From contig NC_069093.1 in assembly GCF_947172395.1 (NCBI RefSeq), forward strand, positions 4,313,561 through 4,377,560: 64,000 bases of DNA, written 5' to 3'. The notes beneath the pieces were generated by a model. That model made no database searches. It was not told the origin of the DNA and saw only the letters and a program-made list of their open reading frames with translations. Below are positions 56,227 through 64,000 of this stretch, piece after piece. The first letter of the stretch is position 1; every line of letters begins with the position of its first letter. The translations under genes and the position numbers were made by a program. This stretch comes from Bicyclus anynana. Taxonomy: Eukaryota; Arthropoda; Insecta; Lepidoptera; Nymphalidae.

Positions 56227-57049
56227 ATTTTAAATAAAGGAACTAAACTCAGTAACTACATGGCAACGATTAGATAGATACCATTAAATATATAAAAGTA
56301 AAAGTTTACGGTTGAAGGTTTGTTTATTCGTTCGACTACTAAGTAAACTACTATGATGCTTTGAGACCCTCATAGTGGTTTATTTAGGGCCTTATCTAAG
56401 GTCCTAAACTATCTACGTATTTTTTCGTGTCGAATTTCGTATATCGCTGGATTGTTTCTTATAGTGATTTTGTACGTCATCGACAACTTTATTTACTTCA
56501 CTCATACTACTTACTGAGATAACATTACTTACTAAAAAAAGATGAACAGATATCATGAATAATTTTGCAAATAAATAATAATAAATAATTTTTGGTTAGC
56601 CTCCTGAGTTAACAAACCTTTCAGTCTTTATAGAGAAGATCTGGCCATCATATCCATGTTAGATCAAGAAGCGTGCTAACTTGGTTTGAAAGTTCGTTGA
56701 CCCCATATCTATAAATGGTTCTTGCATGTGGAACTAAACCGCTAACTTGGACCACAGTGCTATTGCAGTCGGATCCATTGAATCTTCAGTGTGCAAGCGA
56801 TCGTATGCGTCCCCTATGATGAGACTTTCTTTGATTGGAATAGCGGAAATTGGATGGACTTTGAACTTTGAACGTCTAGCTGGTAGGAGTTTCGAAACTT
56901 CGTTATACAAACTTCATTGATTTTAGATAATTATACTAAACTGAAACTATCGTATCTGTGATCGAATATTAATTTTCAATGATCGTTTACTTTTGGTCAA
57001 TATTAAACGAAAGCACAGGTGCTAGTTTGCAGAAGTTTATTATGTACAA

Positions 57050-57205
57050 CTAGCGGACACCTGCGACTTCATCCGCCCTTAGACCTCCTTAATCTAGCCC
57101 TTTTGTTAAATCCGTTCTTAGTGGACGTCTACTACTTATGAACTACTTCCCTGTCAAATTTCAACTTTGTACGTCAAGCGGTTTTCGAGATATTATTCGT
57201 CTTAA
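57050..57205 (-). mobile_element. Helitron 3' fragment
   Basis: CTAG followed by CGGACACCTGCGACTTCATC, then CTTAGACCTCCTTAATCTAG, a group 2-like body. Truncated before the next Helitron. Confidence 0.6.
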
Positions 57206-57217
57206 TATATTTATATA

Positions 57218-57437
57218 CTAGCGGACGCCCGCGACTTCGTCCGCGTGATATTTAGTTTTTCGCAAATCCCTCGGGAATCATGGATTTTCCGGGATTAAGA
57301 GTAGCCTATGTGTTAATTCAGATTAAAATATATTTCCATTCCAAGTTTCAGCCAAATCGCTTCAGTAGTAGCGGCGTTAAAGAATAATAAACATCCAAAC
57401 ATCCATACAAACTTTCGCGTTTGTAATATTAGTAGGA
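57218..57437 (-). mobile_element. Non-autonomous Helitron, group 4
   Basis: 220 bp between CTAG at 57218 and TCCTACTAATATTACAAACG on the minus strand. On both sides lies a similar AT-rich stretch (TTAATATATTTATATA at 57203 and TCAATATATTTATATA at 57453), a local duplication. Confidence 0.83.
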
Positions 57438-57565
57438 AGTAGGATTCATCTCAATATATTTATATATTAAGATAAATGATTGATTTATTTTGCTGTTGTC
57501 CGCAATAGAGATCTAATTATATTTTTTATCAGTTACTTTGCTATTGACTGCAAACTCATCAGGAT

Positions 57566-57721
57566 GGCTATTCAGCAACGATGTTTTGTATAACTCGCTT
57601 ATGCGTGTTTCGAATTACGTCTATCTCTCTTTGTCTAGCACGATATTATAAACAGAGAGCGATAGATACGAGTTCGAAACTAGCACTGTCGAAGTGATAA
57701 AAACATCGTTATAGAATAGCC
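57566..57721. mobile_element. Short MITE, family TATTCTGTARC, copy 2
   Basis: About 156 bp. Left end GGCTATTCAGCAACGATGTT and right end AACATCGTTATAGAATAGCC are inverted repeats, and the inner arms (TCTATCTCTC / GAGAGCGATAGA) continue the pairing. Same family as 46040-46190. It defines the terminus as GGCTATTC better than copy 1. Confidence 0.65.
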
Positions 57722-57856
57722 GCCCTGTTATTAATTGACGAGCCTAAAATTGAAGCGGGGTTAATTTGAATTGAAATGAAAATCCTACCCATACTTTTGT
57801 CGGTTTCTACGGGACATCATGCCGGAATAATAAATTGGTGGGATAGGAAAGTAACT

Positions 57857-58093
57857 AGCCATGATCGCCCAGTGGATATAACCTCTGCCTCCGATTCCGG
57901 AGGCTGTAGGTTGGAATCCAGCCCGGGGTATGCACCTCCAATTTTCAGTTATGTGCATTTTAAGAAATTAAATATCACATGTCTCAAACGGTAAACGAAA
58001 AAACATTGTGACGAAACATGCATATACCTGAAAATTTTTATAATTCTCTGCGTGTGCAGTGAGCAGAATATGGGTTGATAATGATAAATGATG
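57857..58093 (+). mobile_element. SINE B, internally deleted
   Basis: Head AGCCATGATCGCCCAGTGG, B-box region GGTTGGAATCC, then a body lacking the CCGCATTGGGCCAGCG stretch. Confidence 0.75.
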
Positions 58094-58521
58094 ATATACA
58101 TAAACAATATACATATCAACTTTGTACACTTACAATAATGCTTTATGTATATGTAATGTACTACAATGGAAAAATATATAAAGTTTTAAACATCAACAGC
58201 TGCTGTTTGTAGTAGTTTTATCTAGTGTATGAAACATCATCGTAAACAAACATTGCTGTAAAACATTATTTAGGAGGCAAAGAAATATCCCTTCTTATGT
58301 CGAATCAAAGCAGCTCAAGGAAATGTCAAATGTTAGGATGACCGTCATTGAAAGTTCGAAACGAGGACAAGAACTCAAAATTGTATACTTTATCTGAGAT
58401 TTTGCGCGTGAGGATCTAGTTGCATCGTCAAAATGACAAACAAAGTTAAACCGAAAGACGGAATTCTTTACACAGTTCTACCAGAACTGTACATTGATTA
58501 ACATACCAAAGTAAACAAGAA

Positions 58522-58896
58522 CTAGGGGACGCCCGCGACTTCGTCCGCGTGGAATTTACTTTTTCACAAATCTCTCGGGATCCATGGATTTTTACTGGAT
58601 AAAAAGTATGCGTAAAGCCTATGTGTTTATCCAGACTATAATATATATCTACTTCAAATTTCAGGCGATTCAGTTCAGTAGGCGAGGCGTGAAAGAGTAA
58701 AAAACACTCATACCATCAAAATCATAAGGTTTTCTAGAAGGACTTTGCTTCAATGACGTGATATCTCCAAAATTATTATTTTACGCGAGGCAATTTTACT
58801 TTCCTAATAATATCTAATAATTTCCAAGATAATGTTTATTATATTTATAATAATAATTTCACGTTAATGAAGCAAAGACGCGTTATAATATTAGTA
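58522..58896 (-). mobile_element. Group 4 Helitron, rearranged
   Basis: CTAG at 58522, then GACGCCCGCGACTTCGTCC, a group 4 body with AAGTATGCGTAAAGCCTATG, and a possible 5' terminus GCGTTATAATATTAGTA at 58880-58896. Unrelated sequence between about 58730 and 58878 suggests a secondary insertion or decay. Confidence 0.6.
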
Positions 58897-58910
58897 CATA
58901 TTTGTAAAGA

Positions 58911-58965
58911 ACTCGTTCTGATTTAAAAGACAGAATATATCTCAGTCTTTTAAATCAGAACGAGT
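58911..58965. repeat. Perfect 21-bp inverted repeat with 13-bp loop
   Basis: Arm ACTCGTTCTGATTTAAAAGA plus C at 58911-58931, exact complement at 58945-58965. Confidence 0.85.
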
Positions 58966-59195
58966 CTCGAGAAAACTTCTCGGTTAGTCATCCTACTATA
59001 CCCTTCTCCTTATATGAAGCGGGTGCCAAGTATATAAAGGGATTCTTTGAAATTCAAAGTAAGGCGATATAACGGGGTGTGTAAATTTGTCTGTTGAAAA
59101 AATGTTTGGTGAAACTTGATGTGAAAAATCTCCATAACAATACGTGTTTTATCCGGTTTGAGGTTTGTTTCTAATAGATATACCGCAGTAAAATT

Positions 59196-59478
59196 ATAGC
59201 CCAGTGGATATGACCTCTGCCTCCGATTTTGGAGGGTGTGGGTTCGAATCCGGTCCGGGGCATGCACCTCCAACATTTTAAGAAATTAAATATCACGTGT
59301 CTCAATCGGTGAAGGAAAACATCGTGAGGAAACCTGCATACCAGAGAATTATCTTAATTCTCTGCGTCTGTGAAGTCTGCCAATCCGCATTGGGCCAGCG
59401 TGGTGGACTACTGGCCTAACCCCTCTCATTCTGAGAGGAGACTCGAGCTCAGCAGTGAGCCGAATATGGGTTGATGAC
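59196..59478 (+). mobile_element. SINE B, nearly full length
   Basis: From TTATAGCCCAGTGGATATGA with B-box GGTTCGAATCC (59241-59251) to CGAATATGGGTTGATGACGG. Confidence 0.85.
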
Positions 59479-59659
59479 GGCGAAAATTATAGCAACAGTA
59501 GTTAGAGTAAAATATCAACTACTGGATATTTGTGGACATAATTTAATTAATTTATTTTATATTGTTTAAAAAATTACAAGGTGGATCGGCGATTGAGCAA
59601 TACCTTGCAATATGGCCTGTACATAGTACGCGTATATGTGCTACCCTAGCTAGGCTGAA

Positions 59660-59986
59660 TATTTTTTTTGATTCTTTACAAGTTCGCCCTTGACTACAAT
59701 CTTACCTGATGGTAAGTGATGATACAGTCTAAGATGAAAGCGGGCTAATTTGTTAGGAGGAGGATGAAAATCCACACTCCTTTCGGTTTCTACACGACAT
59801 CGTACTGGAACGCTAAATCGCTTGGCGGTACGTTTTTGCCGGTAGGGTAGTAACTAGCCAAGGCCGAAGCCTCCCTCCAGCCAGACCTGGACCAATTTAG
59901 AAAATCTCAATCTGCTCAGCCGGGGATCGAACCCAGGACATCCGTTTTGTAAATCCACCGCGCATTCCACTGCGCTACGGAGGCCG
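59660..59986 (-). mobile_element. SINE A, full length
   Basis: Reverse copy from the T-rich 3' tail to the head CTACGGAGGCCGTC, with B-box complement GGGGATCGAACCC (59922-59934). Confidence 0.85.
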
Positions 59987-60498
59987 TCAAAATGCTACTT
60001 CATAATTAAATTGGAAGTCAAGTTTGACTCGTACAGACTTTACCACAGGTCTGGAAAGATCAAAAGACTCAACAGCTGCTTTTTTCAAATCATGCTCTTT
60101 TAAATATTGTTTCTTTTTAAATTTTAAATCGAAATAAGCAGATTTTTATATTTTGTTTTTTATTAATCTATTCAAAGTCTTCTTTTATTAAATATTTTAG
60201 AGAGCACCAATAACATTACTTATTCCATTATGTACACTACAATTTAGATGCGTTAAAAAATGAAGCCTTTTTACGCAATAAAAATAGCAGCACACAAAAA
60301 ACAATCGCGGTTGAGTCACGTACGCACTGAACAAACTTTTCCACTGTAAAAAGCCCTCCAAAATCACCCTAAAATCTAAAATTAACGTCCCGTTTTACGT
60401 GGCCCGTAATAAAGCATCGTATTTCTTTCGACCACTCGTGTCTGTCAAGGGACTTGTTATCCTATGGCTCTTGTGTTAAAGTGGTGATTATCTTGCAG

Positions 60499-60591
60499 TG
60501 CCGCGGACGGTCTTGAAGGAGAGATACGAGAGTGCCCCTGAAGAGGACGAAGTCGCTCACGATGCATCCGATCTTGAACACGAAGATGTTG
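60499..60591 (+). CDS. eva-1: eva-1/EVA1C-like exon: end of lectin domain 2 and acidic linker
   Basis: Acceptor TTATCTTGCAG|TG and donor G|GTAAGTGA, 93 nt, phase 1 at both ends, as required by the upstream lectin exons. With the G from either duplicated exon the first codon is Val, giving VPRTVLKERYESAPEEDE and then VAHDASDLEHEDVG. The VP after the last lectin cysteine is as in human EVA1C; what follows is a charged, acidic, probably unstructured stalk. No membrane segment is reached, so the transmembrane and cytoplasmic exons must lie beyond this exon and probably beyond the window. The short ATG-initiated ORF across this place is in another frame and is not the gene. Confidence 0.8.
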
Positions 60592-60685
60592 GTAAGTGAT
60601 TTTTTAAATTATGCCGGTATTCCAAATAGACATGAAATGAATTCCAAAATTAATGATGTATTTTTCCTTATAATTTATTTTTATA

Positions 60686-61235
60686 ATAAGTCAAAAAAAA
60701 TCAAAATCAAAAATCATTTATTTCAAGTAGGCTCAGTTTACAAGCACTTTTGACACGTCAGTTGAATATTTGTAAAGATTCTACCACCGGTTCGGAAGGC
60801 AGGTTCTGCTGAGAAGATACCGGCAAGAAACTCAACAGTTGCTCTTTTGAAAAAGTCATACAGTATTACAATTTACAATTGATAACAATTACTGTTTACA
60901 TTTCTTATAGTTTTATTTCCTGTGTGAAGGTGGAAGCTGATCCAACGGCCTCCAAGCATCTTTATCATTGAGGAACTCATCAATGTTGTGGTACCCTCGA
61001 CTAAGTAAATGTTTTTTAACACATTGCTTAAAGCTATGCATTGGCAGGTCCATCACAGTCTTGGGGATCTTAATATAGAAGAGTACACCCAAACCTACAA
61101 AAGATTTTTTTACTCTTTGGAGACGATATGCAGAAATAACTAACTTATGCCCGTGTCTAGTAAGACGTGGGTTTAAATCTCCTTTTCGTTTGTACAAATT
61201 AATATTTTGTCTTACATAGACTATACTGTTATATA
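60686..61235 (-). mobile_element. 3' end of a Jockey-like LINE
   Basis: Minus strand, open for 94 codons: HGHKLVISAYRLQRVKKSF, VGLGVLFYIKIPKTVMDLPM, SFKQCVKKHLLSRGYHNIDE, WRPLDQLPPSHRK. The 3' UTR with GCTTGTAAACTGAGCCTAC ends at AATCAAAATCAAA (60690). The longest of these tails in the window; about 95 bp after the donor of the exon at 60499. Confidence 0.83.
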
Positions 61236-61436
61236 AATATTGACAGGCTACTGTTAGTATACCTATTTCTTTAAACTTTTGACGAAGGGACTCGCGTGAT
61301 TTTAATTGATATATTGCTCGCTAAGTTTAGGTTAGTTACTAGTAATTTAAATATTATTGTAGGTACTTAAATACTTAAACAATACACATTACTTTCTAGC
61401 CCAAAGTAAGCATACAGAGTAGCTTGTGTTGTGGTG

Positions 61437-61637
61437 AAGATAGTTGTTATTATAATATTATATACAATTATATACTACTACATATACTACATATAAATAC
61501 TTATATAATGTATAAATACACACAGACACTGGAAAACACCCATGCTCATGCCACAAATATTTTCCAGTTGTGGGAACCGAACCCACGGCCGTGGATGCAG
61601 AAAGCTGGGTCACTACCCACTGCGCCACGCGGCCGTC
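61437..61637 (-). mobile_element. SINE F (tRNA-derived)
   Basis: Reverse copy: head complement CACTGCGCCACGCGGCCGTC, B-box complement GGGAACCGAACCCACGG (61572-61588), body ACACTGGAAAACACCCATGC, then an AT-rich tail with TATA runs. Confidence 0.75.
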
Positions 61638-61821
61638 AAATATTTAGTTAGTGTAAATAATTGTTGTAAAATTGAAATAAACATTACAGTATAGTCCTTG
61701 AATCGATCTGGATGGGGTGTTCGTTTATATGATGTAGGTAAAAAAATGAAGACTATCAAGGAATCTTATAAATATCCTGACAATGTTTGTTTTTCTGGTA
61801 TTAATTAGTTGATACCGACCT

Positions 61822-61881
61822 AATTTTACAATGTAACCGATGGAAGTCATATTTGACTACCATTGGTTAGATTGTAAAATT
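61822..61881. repeat. 22-bp inverted repeat with two mismatches
   Basis: AATTTTACAATGTAACCGAT plus GG, complement CCATTGGTTAGATTGTAAAA plus TT. The GATTGTAAAAT motif also occurs at 15710, so a small MITE family is possible. Confidence 0.6.
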
Positions 61882-62384
61882 TAAGGTTAAGGTTAAATTA
61901 ATGTTTAATGCGCTCTGAATAAACAAATCTTAGGAATGTCAAGGAACAAACGCGGGTCGTGGGATTAAATATGGCACTTTGAAATAATCACACTACAGTA
62001 GCGCCTCTAACCGCTTTTCGACCTTTTTAATTCCGTTCTATTCTATGTTATTCTAAAGCCATAAATCATAACTATGAATAATTAATCTAAGGTCACAAGA
62101 TTTTAATTATAAGTACGCCTTTATTTTCATACCGCATATGATAGGATGTGTTTTCACTGAAGCGGAAACAATAAGATTACAGTATATTACCGCGGTAATT
62201 TACACCACCCTTCAATAATTTAATTAGACTGTTCCATATTCATCTTTGCTCTGTTCCCCTCATCGCCGCATCACTGGAAACGCAAATGTCTCAGTGGATG
62301 CTTATAAAATAAGATGTTGAAATTTATTCAAAATACATAAAATGTATATTCTTAATTTTATATTTAACATTATACTACGTTTTT

Positions 62385-62701
62385 AACCGACTTCAAAAAG
62401 GAGGAGATTCTCAATTCGGTCGGTATTTTTTTTTATGTATGTACACGGATTACTCAATGACGCCCGGACAGATTTCAAAAATTCTATTTTTGTTTGAAAC
62501 GTTATAGTCCCCATTTAAGCCATTTCTGACAGGACCACATTAAACAACAAAATCTAAATCTATAAGATATTCTCACATGGCTTGAATTAATACATCACCG
62601 GCTTAGCACCGCCTCCATACTGATCAGCAGGTAGAACATATTATGATGTTATTTTTCACTTTTTAGTTTAGTGGGTACGTTTTGAGGTATTGAAGTCGGT
62701 T
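62385..62701. mobile_element. MITE M2 with TIR AACCGACTTCAA, copy 2
   Basis: 317 bp, left AACCGACTTCAAAAAGGAGG, right TTGAAGTCGGTT. Interior contains CGGCTTAGCACCGCCTCC, shared with the copy at 23449. Confidence 0.75.
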
Positions 62702-63642
62702 GTTTTTTTTATTAAAATTTTTATTATAATGATAAAAATAGCTTTGATAATTGAAATTTCGAAATTAACTGACCTATTCACTAATTAAGTCTTTATTAAC
62801 AATTAAACTACTTGCTATACTATATATTAACAATTATACTTGATGGTTATTTTAACTATTAAAATAAACATAAAATCAATCAGAGAATGACTACATACTA
62901 TATGATATCCATGTAGGATTGTCAGTAGGCACCTGATGACATTTTTACATAGAATCTCAATTCGTATATAAAAACGTTGGAGAGAGGTGTGAATCAAATC
63001 TAGAACCTTTTAATCGTAAAGCAACGTGTGTACCCAAAAAAAGGATCAAAACCTAAAAAACTACTAACATCATAGTAAGTAAGTACATAAACTAAACTTG
63101 ATAGTGCATAACAAACTCAAAATTGGATGTTTAAAAAATACAGAACCGTCCTTTTTTTAGCATGACGCAAGCCACACACGTTCAAGTTTATCGAAATCAT
63201 AATCGTCAAGCAAATGAAAACGGTCACTGTTTTTGGACTTGTCAGTTGAGTTTAGTTTACATACTTACGAGTGAATATGTCAAACATAATTACCACTGAT
63301 TTGGTATATCCGTGAAGTTATTTTAACTTCCAGAGACATTCCTGTTACTCCCTCCCTCTAGCCTTTGTGCAGTACATAATTACCCCCAACGTAATATCAC
63401 CCTACTAAGCTCTCATGATCCCCATGAAAGAGATGAGGTCGCGATATATTCACTCCTTAATTACCCCCTCTTATCCAATTACACTTTCTGAAAATTAAAG
63501 TTACGTTGAAGCGAAATGAAACATTTCAGAGAGGCGAAATTTCGCTCATACAACATTATATTTATAACGCATAGTACAGGGTTACCATGTCCAAAATTTA
63601 TTTTCAAACGTATGGACACGTTTTAGAATTCTTAAATAGATC

Positions 63643-63954
63643 ATCATTATCAACCCATATTCGGCTCACTGTTGAGCACGAGTCTCCTATCAGAATGAGA
63701 AGGGTTAGGCCAATAGTCCACCACGCTGGCCCAATGCGGATTGGCAGACTTCACACACGCAGAGAATTAAGAAAATCCTCTGGAATCAAGGTTTCCTCAC
63801 GATGTTTTTCCTTCGCCGTTTGAGACACGTGATTTTTAATTTCTTAAAATGCACACAACTGAAAAGTTGGAGGTGCATGCCCCGGACCGGATTCGAACCC
63901 ACGCCTTCCGGAATCGGAGGCAGAAGTCATAGCCACTGGGGCTATCACGGCTCA
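63643..63954 (-). mobile_element. SINE B, full length
   Basis: Reverse copy from ATCATTATCAACCCATATTC to the head complement GGGGCTATCACGGCTC. Confidence 0.85.
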
Positions 63955-64000
63955 AAGTACGGCTTAAATAGGTACCTAACAATTAAATTAACTTACAGTT

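Larger units (their letters stand above)
49606..60498 (+). other. eva-1: Intron (10.9 kb, phase 1) after lectin domain 2
   Basis: GTGAGT donor, TCTTGCAG acceptor. Contains about twenty listed repeats. 53990-54330 looks like two worn LINE 3' UTRs (CTCTTTATTGTACACC; ATATTTAATTTCATTTCATTT). Nothing recognisable in 49625-50100, 50305-50720, 50915-51230, 52245-52830, 53405-53985, 54840-55025, 55365-55955, 56230-57045, 58100-58520, 58970-59190 and 59990-60495. Confidence 0.75.
60592..64000 (+). other. eva-1: Intron continuing past the window end
   Basis: GTAAGT donor at 60592; no downstream exon recognised. Holds a Jockey-like LINE tail, SINE F, an inverted repeat, MITE M2 and SINE B. Nothing seen in 61240-61435, 61885-62380 and 62705-63640. 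A membrane-spanning segment plus a FAM176-like cytoplasmic region was looked for and not found. Confidence 0.6.

Noticed and set aside
61555..61637. tRNA gene on the minus strand (similar heads at 20158, 28906, 35560, 53232, 59196, 59970, 63930)
   Set aside because: A and B box-like sequences are present but the remainder does not fold as a tRNA and continues into SINE bodies.

Overview
The window reads as nuclear DNA of a moth or butterfly (Lepidoptera). This is inferred from the repeats: many short Helitrons beginning TC and ending CTAG with a GC-rich hairpin just before the end, several families of tRNA-derived SINEs, RTE-like and Jockey-like LINE 3' ends, TIR-bearing MITEs, and AT-rich intergenic DNA without bacterial-style gene packing. 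No rRNA, functional tRNA gene or CRISPR array is visible.

One host gene is supported, on the + strand between 36157 and 60591. Five short exons with good GT/AG borders and matching intron phases encode two consecutive SUEL/galactose-binding lectin domains and the start of an acidic linker. Domain order, cysteine spacing and the YTC-VP junction match the EVA1C / eva-1 family, a single-pass membrane receptor with two SUEL lectin domains. The signal-peptide exon should lie upstream of 36157, and the transmembrane and FAM176-type cytoplasmic exons beyond 60591; none of these was recognised here. The exon for the second half of lectin domain 2 is present twice (49282-49425 and 49462-49605, period 180 bp, 8 differences in 144 nt). 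Both copies are open, phase 1-1, with intact GT/AG. Only 36 bp separate them, too little to splice out, so they look like a young mutually exclusive exon pair. This is the main finding.

Layout: 1-36156 is repeat-filled DNA with no recognised exon, either the 5' intron or intergenic space. 36157-42646 holds lectin domain 1 in two exons around a 6.1-kb intron. 42647-48373 is a 5.7-kb intron carrying a 5'-truncated LINE with an open 450-codon reverse transcriptase frame. 48374-49605 holds lectin domain 2. 49606-60498 is a 10.9-kb intron packed with SINEs, Helitrons and LINE ends. 60499-60591 is the linker exon, followed by more intron to 64000.

Mobile DNA makes up a large part of the window. 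SINE families, labelled here by their tRNA-like heads: A (head GGCCTCCGTGGCGCAG), B (head GCCGTGATAGCCCAGTGG), C (head AGCCTTAGTAGCTCAA), E (head GGCTCATTGCTCCAGTGG) and F (head GGCCGCGTGGCGCAG). Helitrons fall into at least four non-autonomous groups, one carrying TAGGG-type arrays. One Helitron (54504-54699) sits inside a MITE whose undisturbed relative at about 6.9 kb supplies the exact empty site.
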